From Alphaproteobacteria bacterium (GTDB lineage: Bacteria > Pseudomonadota > Alphaproteobacteria > Caulobacterales > Aquidulcibacteraceae), in contig JAPLOL010000096.1 of the NCBI GenBank assembly GCA_026400735.1, positions 1-36,360 of the forward strand: 36,360 bases of DNA. Direction: 5' to 3'. The notes under the pieces were generated by a model, which worked only from the letters and a program-made list of their open reading frames with translations, was not told the DNA's origin and did no database searches. Made by a program: the position numbers and the translations under genes. Below are positions 26,223 to 34,816 of this stretch, in pieces. Each line of letters opens with the position of its first letter. The first letter of the stretch is position 1.

Positions 26223-27370
26223 TGTCGGCGTTCATCCATGACGCGGTGCGCACCCCGCGCGGCAAGGCGCGACCCGATGGCGGACTCGCGGCGCTGAAGC
26301 CGCAGCAGCTGGTGAGCGGATTGGTACGCGCGATGGGTGAGCGCGGCGCTGATGTGTCGAAGCCGGACGCGCTGATTGTTGGCGCGGTCGGACAGATCGG
26401 CGCGCAAGGTGGGCATATCGCACTTGTCTCGAAGTTTGATGCGGGCCTGCCGGATGAAACGGCCGCGCTCAGCATCAACAATTATTGCGTCTCAGGTCTC
26501 AGCGCGATTGGGCAAGCGGCGGCGATGGTCGAGAGCGGGCAAGCGAGGAGCGTGCTCGCCGGCGGCGTTGAGATGATGTCGCGCGTGCCGTTCATGGCGG
26601 ACAACGCTGATTTCTACGCGGATGCTTCCTACGATCGGCGCACGCGCTACATCCCCGTTGCGCTCGCTGCCGATCGCTTGGCGCAAGATGTCGGCGTATC
26701 GCGAGCCGAGTTGGATCAGGCCGCGCTTGTCTCTCAGCAACGCACGGCGGCCGCAGAAGGCACACCGCTCGTGGCCTCGCGGATCGCGCTCAACGGATTG
26801 AATCGCGAAGAGTGTGCGCGGCCGACGACGACGGCGGAGTCGCTCGCAGCGATGGCGCCGGCGTTCCCTGTTCTGGCGGATCAATATCGTGACGCGCTTG
26901 GCGATCGCCTGATCGATCATCGCCACACGGTGGGTCACGCACCGCCTATGGCCGATGGCGCGGCGATGGCGTTGATTGGTGCAGATGCGGCAGGCGCGCG
27001 TGCGCGCATCGTGGCGTGGGCCGAAGCGGGCGGCGATCCGGCGCAATCGCTGACAGCAGGCTTCACGGCCATGCAGCGCGTGCTTGAGAAGGCGCGTCTC
27101 ACACTGAGCGATCTCGACCGCATCGAGTTCATGGAAGCGTTCGGCGTGACCATCGTGACGTTCATGCGCGACTTCGGGCCCGATGCGGCGAAGGTGAATG
27201 TTGGCGGTGGACACATCGCGAAGGGGCACCCGATGGGCGCGACGGGGGCCATCCTGCTTGCGTCTCTGCTCGATGCACTCGATGCAAGCGGCGGCAAGTT
27301 GGGGCTTGTGGTGGCCGCCGGCGCGTCTGGCGTTGGCAGCGCCATGATCGTCGAACGGTTGGAGCGCTGA
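26222..27370 (+). CDS. Thiolase-fold protein with degenerate active site
   Basis: 382 aa, collinear with thiolase throughout. The nucleophile is kept as Cys89 (NNYCVSG) and His336 (GHPMGATGA) is present. But the NEAF motif reads MEAF (304-307), losing the oxyanion-hole Asn, and the C-terminal CxGGG block reads AAGASG (365-370), losing the second catalytic cysteine. Ordinary thiolase chemistry is therefore doubtful. It could be a decarboxylating or transferase variant, a subunit for the SCP2-type thiolase nearby, or non-catalytic. It starts with GTG 26222 inside the stop of the oxygenase gene (TAGTG) and is followed after 1 nt by the PaaN-like gene. Confidence 0.88.
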   Translation: MSAFIHDAVRTPRGKARPDGGLAALKPQQLVSGLVRAMGERGADVSKPDALIVGAVGQIGAQGGHIALVSKFDAGLPDETAALSINNYCVSGLSAIGQAAAMVESGQARSVLAGGVEMMSRVPFMADNADFYADASYDRRTRYIPVALAADRLAQDVGVSRAELDQAALVSQQRTAAAEGTPLVASRIALNGLNREECARPTTTAESLAAMAPAFPVLADQYRDALGDRLIDHRHTVGHAPPMADGAAMALIGADAAGARARIVAWAEAGGDPAQSLTAGFTAMQRVLEKARLTLSDLDRIEFMEAFGVTIVTFMRDFGPDAAKVNVGGGHIAKGHPMGATGAILLASLLDALDASGGKLGLVVAAGASGVGSAMIVERLER

Positions 27371-27371
27371 A

Positions 27372-29078
27372 GTGCGATTGGATCAGCTGGGACTAATCGC
27401 GCGCCACAAGGATATGATCGCGCGCGCAATCGATGCCGTCGAGACGCGCAAGAGCTGGAGTCCGTTCAAAGACTCGCCATCAACCAAGATCCACGGCGCC
27501 GAGAAGCCAGCCGCCGGCAAAGCCGCATTCGAGGCTCGGCTTGGAAAGCGCTATGACCTCGGACAACCGGGTGTCATCGCCTGGGTCGGTGAAGAGGTCT
27601 CGCCTTACACGCAAGAGCCGCTTGGCATCACTTATCCCGCCAGCGATCCGCAAGCGCTGATTGACGCCGCGCAGCGGGCGATGCCTGCGTGGGTAAAGAG
27701 CGACCCGGAAGTTCGCATGGCGCTGTGCGCCGAAATGGCGATCCGCTTGTACGAGCGCAATTTTGAAATGGCGCAGGCCGTCATGCATGTGGCGGGACAA
27801 AGCTACACGCAGGCGTTCAGCGGGTCAGGGCCGAACGCGCTGGATCGCGGCATCGAAGCTCTGGCGTACGCAGCCAAGGCGATCCGGAGCGTTGCACCGC
27901 GCGCTGCTTATCATCGCGACTTCGCTGGTGAGCCGGTTGCGCTGGATAAGACATACACATTGCAGCCGCGCGGCATCGGGCTGGTGATCTGCTGTGCGTC
28001 CTTTCCGACGTGGAATGCGTATCCGGCGATGTTCGCCAATCTCGCGACTGGCAATCCGGTGATCGTGAAACCGCACCCGATCGCAGTCTTGCCGATGGCG
28101 ATCGTGGTTGAGACATGCCGTGACGTGCTGGGCGAGTTTGGCTTTGACGCAAATCTTGTGACGCTCGCCGTCGATACGCTGGCTGCGCCGATCGCCGGCG
28201 CGTTCATCGATGATCCGGCGGTGCAGATTATAGATTTCACAGGCAGCCCGCGTTATGGCGGGCATCTAGAGCGGACAGTGACGGGCAAGCTGCTGTTCAC
28301 GGAAACGGCTGGCGTCAATTCCATCGTTGTGGAGTCCGTCGACAGCCTGCCGAGCACAGCGCGCGCTATCGCACGTGCGACGTGTCTTTTCTCAGCGCAG
28401 ATGTGCACCAGCCCGCAAGTCGTTTACGTGCCGAAGGGTGGCATCTCGACGAGCGACGACCGCGCGTCGTTTGGGGACGTCGCGCAAGCCATCGTCGCAG
28501 AGATCGAGGCGATCGCCGAAAATCCTGCGCAGGCGTCCGCGATCATGGGCGCGGTGCAGGGCAAGGTAAGCCTGGACGTCGTGCGGGAGACACGAGAGGC
28601 GGCGTCGAAGCATGGTTTGAGCGTGCTGCGCGAGGCGGCGCCATATGAGCATCCGCAGTTTGCCAATGCGCGGACGTTGACGCCATTGGTGCTTGCGGTT
28701 GAACCGAAGCATCAGGATCTTTACGCCGAAGAACGCTTCGGGCCGGTATTGTTAGTCGTCGCGGCGGAGAGCAGCGATGCGGCGGTGGCGGAAGCGACTC
28801 ATCTCGCAAAAACCCGCGGCGCCATTTCGTGCTATCTCTATTCGACCGACGAAGCCTTCATAGATCGCTCCACCGATCTCTACGCCAATGCCGGCGCCAA
28901 CCTTTCGATCAATCTCACCGGCGCGATGTGGATCAACTTCGCCGCCGCCTACAGCGATTACCACGTCACCGGCCTCAACCCGGCGGGTAATGCCTGCCTG
29001 ACTGACCTTGCATTCGTGGCCTCGCGCTTCAGGATCGTCCAGCGCCGCCGTCCGTTGGCAGCGAAGGAAGCCGTCTGA
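27372..29078 (+). CDS. PaaN-like aldehyde dehydrogenase
   Basis: 568-aa aldehyde dehydrogenase of the PaaN family (ALDH domain without the hydratase domain of PaaZ). Asn215 (FPTWNAYP), Glu311 (FTETAG) and the catalytic Cys345 (SAQMCTSPQ) are in order. PaaN proteins are named from phenylacetate clusters, yet none of the paaABCDE or paaK/paaG genes is present here. In this operon the natural role is oxidation of aldehydes released by the cleavage oxygenase, to the acid or CoA ester (inference). GTG 27372 is preceded by GGAG at a 7-nt distance and lies 1 nt after the thiolase-like stop; the 3' end overlaps the next ATG (ATGA). Confidence 0.9.
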   Translation: MRLDQLGLIARHKDMIARAIDAVETRKSWSPFKDSPSTKIHGAEKPAAGKAAFEARLGKRYDLGQPGVIAWVGEEVSPYTQEPLGITYPASDPQALIDAAQRAMPAWVKSDPEVRMALCAEMAIRLYERNFEMAQAVMHVAGQSYTQAFSGSGPNALDRGIEALAYAAKAIRSVAPRAAYHRDFAGEPVALDKTYTLQPRGIGLVICCASFPTWNAYPAMFANLATGNPVIVKPHPIAVLPMAIVVETCRDVLGEFGFDANLVTLAVDTLAAPIAGAFIDDPAVQIIDFTGSPRYGGHLERTVTGKLLFTETAGVNSIVVESVDSLPSTARAIARATCLFSAQMCTSPQVVYVPKGGISTSDDRASFGDVAQAIVAEIEAIAENPAQASAIMGAVQGKVSLDVVRETREAASKHGLSVLREAAPYEHPQFANARTLTPLVLAVEPKHQDLYAEERFGPVLLVVAAESSDAAVAEATHLAKTRGAISCYLYSTDEAFIDRSTDLYANAGANLSINLTGAMWINFAAAYSDYHVTGLNPAGNACLTDLAFVASRFRIVQRRRPLAAKEAV

Positions 29079-30784
29079 TGATCGTCGTGCCGGCCGAACG
29101 CATTGCTGATTTCAAGAAGCGTGGCTGGTGGGGCGACTTGCGGGTCGATGACCTGTTCGAAAAGCATGTGCGTGAGAAGACCGACAAGGAAGCTTGTGTC
29201 GATCCGATCAATTGCATGGACATCGTTGGGCGTGAGCCGAAGCGGCTGACGTGGTGGCAGTTAGAGGATCTGGTTGGGCGTTTCGCAGCGGTGCTGACAG
29301 CGCATGGGTTGCGCAAGGACGATGCACTGGTGGTGCAGCTCCCGAACCTGGTCGAGCTGCCGGCAATTTATCTGGCGTGCGCGCGCCTCGGCATCATCGT
29401 GAGCCCGGCGCCAGTGCAGTATCGTGAGAACGAACTGGCGTACATTTGCCAGAGCATCGATGCCAAGGCTGCGATCACCGCCTGCCGGATCGGCAAATAT
29501 CAACATGGCGATATGCTGGTGCGCGTGAAAGCTGAGGCGCCGGCGCTGCAACACGTGTTCGCGCTGGGGGACGCAGTTGAGGGTGCAATCGAGATCGAGC
29601 CGCTGCTCGCACGCGTGAAGCAATCTGAACTCGCTGCAGCGCAAAGGGCTGAGCAGGAAGCAAACGTCAGCGCCGATGATATCCTGACGATCTGCTGGAC
29701 CTCGGGCACTGAAGCGCGGCCAAAGGGTGTGCCGCGTAGTCACAACGAATGGATCATCATGGGCGAGGGCGTCGTCCACGCGGGCGACATTGAGGATGGC
29801 GACAACCTGCTCAACCCGTTCCCGATGGTGAACATGGCCGGCATCTCGACGTCGTTCGTGAGCTGGCTGCTGGTGGGCGGCAAACTCGTGCAGCATCAGC
29901 CGTTCGATCTGCAGGTGTTTCTTAAGCAGATCCGTGAGGAGAAGATCGACTACACGGTCGCGCCGCCAGCGATCCTCAATCTGTTGCTGCAAAACGAGGC
30001 GCTGCTCGACGGCATCGATTTCGAACGCTTGCAGAATATTGGCTCAGGCTCGGCGCCCTTGTCGGAGTGGATGGTCGACAGCTTCCACAAGAAGCACGGT
30101 GTGCAGATCACGAATTTCTTTGGCTCGAACGAGGGCGCGTCGTTTCCGAGCACGTACCGTGATGTGCCCGATCCAGCGCAGCGCGCCGCTTATTTTCCGC
30201 GCTTCGGTGAGGGCTTCAAATGGGACTCGCGCCTGCACGATCGCATCTTCACGCGTTTGGTTGACCCAGAGACGGAGCAAGAAATCACAGAACCCGGCAA
30301 GCCCGGCGAGTTGCGCGTGAAAGGCGCGACGATTTTCTCGGGCTATTGGCGCGCGCCGGAGATCAATGCGCGGGCGTTCGATATGGATGGTTGGTTTCGC
30401 ACTGGCGATCTCTTCGAACTCGCGGGCGATAGGCTGCAATTCTATCGGTTTGTGGGGCGCTTCAAGGACATCATCATTCGCGGTGGGATGAATATTTCCT
30501 CGGAGGAGATCGAAGGGCATCTCGTGGGGCATCCGGCGGTTGCGGAAGCGGCCGTTGTCGGGGCGCCCGATGAAACGCTGGGTGAGCGCTTGTGCGCGTT
30601 TGTGGTGTTCAAGCCTGAGCAGAGCGCCGACATGGCGGAGATCAATCGCTTTCTGACGCAAGACAAGAAGGTCGCGGTGTTTAAACAGATCGAGCGCATG
30701 GAGACGATTGCGGCGCTGCCGCGCAATCCGGTCGGCAAAGTCCTGAAGCGCGAACTGCGTGAAAGGTTGTCGCAACCGGCATGA
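29078..30784 (+). CDS. Acyl-CoA synthetase (AMP-binding, class I)
   Basis: Activates a carboxylic acid to its CoA thioester via an acyl-adenylate. 568 aa. P-loop-like TSGTEARPKG (208-217; usually TSGTTGxPKG), the DGWFRTGD motif (about 434-441) and the FVGRFKDIIIRGGMNISSEEI hinge block are present, and the catalytic Lys554 lies in NPVGKVLKREL. The acid substrate cannot be inferred; the class covers medium/long-chain, aromatic and terpenoid acids. Start ATG 29078 overlaps the PaaN-like stop by one base and the end overlaps the next gene by 4 nt, showing translational coupling. In the pathway it follows the dehydrogenase. Confidence 0.93.
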   Translation: MIVVPAERIADFKKRGWWGDLRVDDLFEKHVREKTDKEACVDPINCMDIVGREPKRLTWWQLEDLVGRFAAVLTAHGLRKDDALVVQLPNLVELPAIYLACARLGIIVSPAPVQYRENELAYICQSIDAKAAITACRIGKYQHGDMLVRVKAEAPALQHVFALGDAVEGAIEIEPLLARVKQSELAAAQRAEQEANVSADDILTICWTSGTEARPKGVPRSHNEWIIMGEGVVHAGDIEDGDNLLNPFPMVNMAGISTSFVSWLLVGGKLVQHQPFDLQVFLKQIREEKIDYTVAPPAILNLLLQNEALLDGIDFERLQNIGSGSAPLSEWMVDSFHKKHGVQITNFFGSNEGASFPSTYRDVPDPAQRAAYFPRFGEGFKWDSRLHDRIFTRLVDPETEQEITEPGKPGELRVKGATIFSGYWRAPEINARAFDMDGWFRTGDLFELAGDRLQFYRFVGRFKDIIIRGGMNISSEEIEGHLVGHPAVAEAAVVGAPDETLGERLCAFVVFKPEQSADMAEINRFLTQDKKVAVFKQIERMETIAALPRNPVGKVLKRELRERLSQPA

Positions 30785-31704
30785 GCGCGCCGTTTCCATA
30801 CAAGATGCGCCTGCCAGTGTTCTGCGCGCCGATGTTCTTGGTCACCGGACCCGAACTTGTGATTGCTGCGTGCAAGGCCGGCATCGCTGGTGCGTTTCCG
30901 ACGCCGAACACGCGCACGAGCGCCGAGCTTGATGCGTGGATGGGTGAAATCACGAGTGCGCTGTCGCCGGGCGATGGGCCGTGGGTGGCGAACCTTATCA
31001 CGCACTCGACAAACACGCGGCTCGCAGACGATCTCAAGCTCGTCGCGCAGCACAAGCCGCCGATCGTCATCACGGCGCTTGGTTCGCCGAAACCGGTGAT
31101 GGAGACCGTGAAGGGCTACGGCGGGTTGGTGTTCGCCGACGTTGTGAGCCTAAAGCTCGCACGGAAAGCCGCCGAAGCGGGCGTGGACGGCATGGCATGC
31201 ATCAGCGCGGGTGCAGGCGGGCACACGGGGTATCTCTCTGCGTTCGCGTTCATCTCAGCGGTGCGCGAATTCTTCGACGGCTACATCACTGTTGGCGGTG
31301 GCATTGCGGATGGCGCGGGTGTTGCTGGCGCCGTCGCCGCAGGCGCCGACTTTGTCTACATGGGCACGCGCTTTTTGCCGACGCTTGAGAGCCGCGCGCA
31401 GGATGCGTATAAGCAGATGATCGTGGACTCGAATGCGGACGATCTCGTCGTCTCAGCTGCGATCACCGGCACGCCGGCGTCGTGGCTGAAGGCCAGCCTC
31501 GCCGCATCGGGACGAAATCCCGACGACCTCGGCGGCCCCGCGCAGCGCGATTACTCGGGCGAGTCGGCGAAACGTTGGCGCGATATTTGGGCCGCAGGAC
31601 AAGGCGTTGGCCGCACGCGCGCGATAGAGAGCGTCGCGCAAGTGGTCGATGATCTTGAACGCGAATATCAAGCGGCGATCGCGCGATTTAAGTCGCTGAC
31701 TTAG
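30781..31704 (+). CDS. Nitronate monooxygenase-like FMN protein
   Basis: 307-aa TIM-barrel flavoprotein of the nitronate monooxygenase/2-nitropropane dioxygenase family. CAPMFLVTG at the N-terminus and GAGGHTG with His148 (144-150) form the flavin/active site; TVGGGIADG and MGTRFLPT are the FMN-phosphate motifs. Family members include true nitronate oxidases and also enoyl-reductase-like enzymes of unknown substrate, and many sit in lipid and acyl-CoA clusters, so the name is provisional. ATG overlaps the synthetase stop (ATGA). Its TAG stop overlaps the TAA stop of the convergent thiolase in the four bases TTAG. Confidence 0.88.
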   Translation: MSAPFPYKMRLPVFCAPMFLVTGPELVIAACKAGIAGAFPTPNTRTSAELDAWMGEITSALSPGDGPWVANLITHSTNTRLADDLKLVAQHKPPIVITALGSPKPVMETVKGYGGLVFADVVSLKLARKAAEAGVDGMACISAGAGGHTGYLSAFAFISAVREFFDGYITVGGGIADGAGVAGAVAAGADFVYMGTRFLPTLESRAQDAYKQMIVDSNADDLVVSAAITGTPASWLKASLAASGRNPDDLGGPAQRDYSGESAKRWRDIWAAGQGVGRTRAIESVAQVVDDLEREYQAAIARFKSLT

Positions 31705-32927
31705 GGCCGCGCGACGACGAAGCTGACGACTGTGCCGAGTGAGCCGCCGATGTTCAACGTCTGATAGGTGCGCGCGCCTTCGACCTGGTAGTCGCCCGCA
31801 GTGCCCGTCACTTGGCGCCCGGCATCAAGCAACATGCGCGCGCCCGTCGCGCCGACGGGATGGCCGACACCAATCAATCCGCCTGAAGCGTTCACGGGAC
31901 AGGCGCCGCCCATCTCGATGACGCCATCTTCGATCGCGCGCCAGCTTTGGCCGGGTGCCGTGAGGCCGAGATGATCGATGGCCATGTATTCGGTCGAGGT
32001 GAAGCAGTCGTGCAGCTCGATGCCGTTGAGCGACGACACGCCGGGCAGATCCGCGCGCTTCCAGGCATCGGTGATCGCTTTGCGGACGTGCGGGAAGATG
32101 TAGTCCTGGCCTTTGCTGCGCTCGATCTTGTCGAGGAAGCGGATGCCGGCATTGGCGTGGCCCCAGCCCGTGATTTGTGGGAAGTCAGCTGGCTTGGCGC
32201 CGCGCTTCTTGGCGTAGCTCTCGATGAAGCGATCCGAGGCGACGATGATGGCGACGGCGCCATCCGTGATCTGCCCGCAATCCTGACGGCGCGTGCCGGG
32301 TTCGATGATGGGGTTGAGTTCATCGTTGTCGGTGAATGCCTCCGCATCGAAACGCCACTTGCGCGTTTGCGCCAACGGATTGCGCATCGCATTGGTGCGG
32401 TTGATCTCGGCGATGCGGTTGAGGTACCGGCGGTCGAGGCCGTAGCGTTCGTCGTATTCCTTGGCGATGCGGCCGAACACGGCGGGCCACATGAAACGGC
32501 ACTCGATGTCTTCGTGTCCTTGCCATGACGCGGCGTTCTGCACCTTCGAGGCCTCGTCGCCCGGCAGGTTCTTTTCTTCTTCGACGCCGAGGATCATGAC
32601 GCAATCGTAGCGACCGGCTTCGATCTCAGCCGTGGCGGCAAGCACAGCGATCGAACTCGACGCGCACGCCGCTTCGTGGCGCATTGCGGGCTTGCCGTAG
32701 AATTCCGGCTTAACTTGCGCAACCATCGCGGCGAGGTGGCCCTGGTTGCGATAAAGCTCGCCGAATGCGTTGCCGACGTGGATCGCATCGATGTCGTTTG
32801 CATCCAGGTTCGTCGCCGCAAGCGCCCCGTCGATGGCTTCGCGCATCATGTCGGTGAAATCCAATCCCTCGCGCGACCACACACGCGCGAAATCGGTTTG
32901 GTGTCCGCCGAGCAGATAGATCGCCAT
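31701..32927 (-). CDS. SCP2-type thiolase
   Basis: 408-aa thiolase of the SCP2 (sterol carrier protein 2/SCP-x) class. Nucleophile Cys88 (AACASSS), the class-defining HDCF motif (306-309, in place of NEAF, supplying Cys308) and His356 (GHPVGATGA) are present. This class cleaves branched-chain and sterol side-chain 3-ketoacyl-CoA. ATG 32927 with AGGA 9 nt upstream is preferred to GTG 32933. It has a complete active site, unlike the thiolase-like protein in the convergent operon. Often such thiolases work with a DUF35/OB-fold partner; none is seen here. Confidence 0.9.
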   Translation of the reverse strand: MAIYLLGGHQTDFARVWSREGLDFTDMMREAIDGALAATNLDANDIDAIHVGNAFGELYRNQGHLAAMVAQVKPEFYGKPAMRHEAACASSSIAVLAATAEIEAGRYDCVMILGVEEEKNLPGDEASKVQNAASWQGHEDIECRFMWPAVFGRIAKEYDERYGLDRRYLNRIAEINRTNAMRNPLAQTRKWRFDAEAFTDNDELNPIIEPGTRRQDCGQITDGAVAIIVASDRFIESYAKKRGAKPADFPQITGWGHANAGIRFLDKIERSKGQDYIFPHVRKAITDAWKRADLPGVSSLNGIELHDCFTSTEYMAIDHLGLTAPGQSWRAIEDGVIEMGGACPVNASGGLIGVGHPVGATGARMLLDAGRQVTGTAGDYQVEGARTYQTLNIGGSLGTVVSFVVARP

Positions 32928-33000
32928 GAACACGCGTCCTCAGATTGCCGTTCTGCAGCATGCTAAGACGTCAGTCCGGAAATGCAAGTGACGGCTGCGT

Positions 33001-33771
33001 TCAGCTCCGCGCGTAGGTGACGCCGCCGTCGACGATCACCGTTGAACCCACGACGTAATCGCCGGCGCGTGACGCGAGGTAGATCGCGGCGCCCGCCATG
33101 TCTTCGGTTGTGCCGACGCGTTTTGCTGGGATCGCTTGCGCGACCATGTCGCCGTGATCGCGCGCGACACGGTTCATGTCTGACGGGAATGCGCCCGGTG
33201 CAATCGCGCTGACGGCGATGCTGTCTTGGATGAGCCGCAGCGCCATGCGCTTGGTGAGATGGATAAGGCCGGCTTTGCTCGCCGCGTATGAATAAGTCTC
33301 TTGCTGGTTCACCGAGACGCCGTCGATCGAGACGATGTTGATCACCTTAGCGAGATGACCTTTCGCAGCGCCGCGCTTCAACGCTTCGTGCAGTTTTTGC
33401 GTGAGGAAGAACGGCGTCTTGACGTTGAGGTCCATAACCTTGTCCCAGCCGTTTTCCGGAAACTCGTCGAACGCCGCGCCCCAAGCCGCGCCCGCATTGT
33501 TGACGAGGATGTCGAGCGTGTCCTCGTGACCGAGGAAGGCGTCCGCCATCTTTTGTGCGCCGTCAGCCCCAGCAGCGTCGACAACAAGCGGAATGCAGGG
33601 GCCGATCGCTGAAAGTTCAGTCGCGGTTTCTTCGAGCGCGCCGCCTTTGCGGGCGGAGATATAGACCTTCGCGCCTTGGTGCAGGAAACCTTCGGCGATC
33701 ATCTTGCCGATGCCGCGCGAGCCACCGGTGACGAGCGCGACGCGACCTTTGAGTGAGAAGAGATCTTTCAT
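33001..33771 (-). CDS. SDR-family oxidoreductase
   Basis: 256-aa short-chain dehydrogenase with TGGSRGIG (15-22), NNAG (91-94), Ser148, Tyr162 and Lys166 (YAASK), and a C-terminal GSTVIVDGG. Classical NAD(P) enzyme; substrate unknown. The fold resembles 3-oxoacyl reductases and RhlG-like proteins. ATG 33771 lies 5 nt after the stop of the upstream GST gene, so the two are co-transcribed. A longer frame upstream overlaps the GST gene and is not used. Confidence 0.9.
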   Translation of the reverse strand: MKDLFSLKGRVALVTGGSRGIGKMIAEGFLHQGAKVYISARKGGALEETATELSAIGPCIPLVVDAAGADGAQKMADAFLGHEDTLDILVNNAGAAWGAAFDEFPENGWDKVMDLNVKTPFFLTQKLHEALKRGAAKGHLAKVINIVSIDGVSVNQQETYSYAASKAGLIHLTKRMALRLIQDSIAVSAIAPGAFPSDMNRVARDHGDMVAQAIPAKRVGTTEDMAGAAIYLASRAGDYVVGSTVIVDGGVTYARS

Positions 33772-33776
33772 GTGCT

Positions 33777-34421
33777 TCAGGCCTGCTGCTGTTGTTGCTT
33801 TTGTTGTTCGGCGATGATGGCGTCGTCGATTTCGCGTGCGCGGACGGCTGCCGGGCGACCCACCAATCGCGCCATGTACGGTTCGAACGCGGCGCGCTTT
33901 TCGAGCGTGCCGAACTGTACGCCCCACATGATGTGCGACCCGAAATAGACGTCGGCGGCGGTGAAACGATCGCCCGCAATGTATGGTGTGTCCTTGAGCG
34001 CGTACTCGAGCGCATCGAGCACGTGTTTCATCGAGCCGAAGCCGAGCATGCGCTCTTTGTCTTCTGTCGCGGTCCAGCCCATGGACTTGGCATTGGCGGC
34101 CGCTTCGATCGGGCCAGCAGCGAAGAACATCCAGCGATAATAGCGCGCGCGCTCTTCATTGTTTGCCGGGGCGAGCCCGGCTTGCGGGAAAACGTCGGCG
34201 AGGTAGGCGCAGATCGCGGCGCCTTCCGTGACGACAGCATTGCCGTGCTTGATCGCCGGCACTTTGCCCATCGGATTGATTGCGAGGTAGTCCGGGCCTT
34301 TCATGCTCGTACCGTAGCCGAGAATTTCAGTTTCATAGGGCTGGCCGATTTCCTCCAGCATCCAGCGGATGATGCGCCCGCGCGACATCGGATGGGTGTA
34401 GTAGGTGAGCTTATCGGCCAT
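33777..34421 (-). CDS. Glutathione S-transferase family protein
   Basis: 214 aa. N-terminal thioredoxin-like domain (TYYTHPMSRGRIIRWMLEEI, then NPMGKVPAI and the EGAAICAYLAD glutathione-binding block at about 66-76) and C-terminal helical domain with GDRFTAADVYFG (about 150-161). A catalytic Ser is likely in the HPMSRG region. The chain ends in a run of glutamines (KQQQQQA), an unusual unstructured tail. Strong GGAGG site 8 nt before ATG 34421. Role: conjugation or isomerisation of reactive intermediates, possibly of the neighbouring pathway (inference). Divergent from the YffB-like gene. Confidence 0.9.
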   Translation of the reverse strand: MADKLTYYTHPMSRGRIIRWMLEEIGQPYETEILGYGTSMKGPDYLAINPMGKVPAIKHGNAVVTEGAAICAYLADVFPQAGLAPANNEERARYYRWMFFAAGPIEAAANAKSMGWTATEDKERMLGFGSMKHVLDALEYALKDTPYIAGDRFTAADVYFGSHIMWGVQFGTLEKRAAFEPYMARLVGRPAAVRAREIDDAIIAEQQKQQQQQA

Positions 34422-34456
34422 GGACGTTCCTCCGTTGTCTTTGGCATAAACCGCTC

Positions 34457-34816
34457 ATGGCCAAGAGCAAGAGCGTAACGATCTACGGGATCAAGAACTG
34501 CGACACGATGAAGAAGGCGCGCACGTGGTTGGATGACCACGGCGTCGCGTACGTGTTTCATGATTACAAAGCCGAGGGGATCGACAAGCCGACGTTAGAG
34601 CGTTGGGCAAAAGAGGTCGGCTGGGAAATCTTGCTCAACCGCGCCGGGACAACGTTTCGCAAGCTGCCGGACGCGCAGCGCGAAAACGTGACGGAGAAGA
34701 AGGCGATCGCGCTGATTCTGGAGCAGCCGAGCATGATCAAGCGGCCGGTGCTTGATGTGGGCGGCAAGCTGCTGGTGGCTTTTAAGCCTGAGGCTTACGC
34801 GAAGGTGTTTAAGTAG
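34457..34816 (+). CDS. YffB/ArsC-family (Spx-like) thioredoxin-fold protein
   Basis: 119-aa protein of the ArsC/Spx superfamily. YGIKNCDTMKKA (about 10-21) carries the single conserved N-terminal cysteine, and NRAGTTFRKL plus KRPVLDVGGKLLVAF are the family's later motifs. The composition resembles E. coli YffB, a member with no established arsenate role, rather than a real arsenate reductase. ATG 34457 is 35 nt from the divergent GST start. No ars genes are nearby. Confidence 0.88.
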   Translation: MAKSKSVTIYGIKNCDTMKKARTWLDDHGVAYVFHDYKAEGIDKPTLERWAKEVGWEILLNRAGTTFRKLPDAQRENVTEKKAIALILEQPSMIKRPVLDVGGKLLVAFKPEAYAKVFK

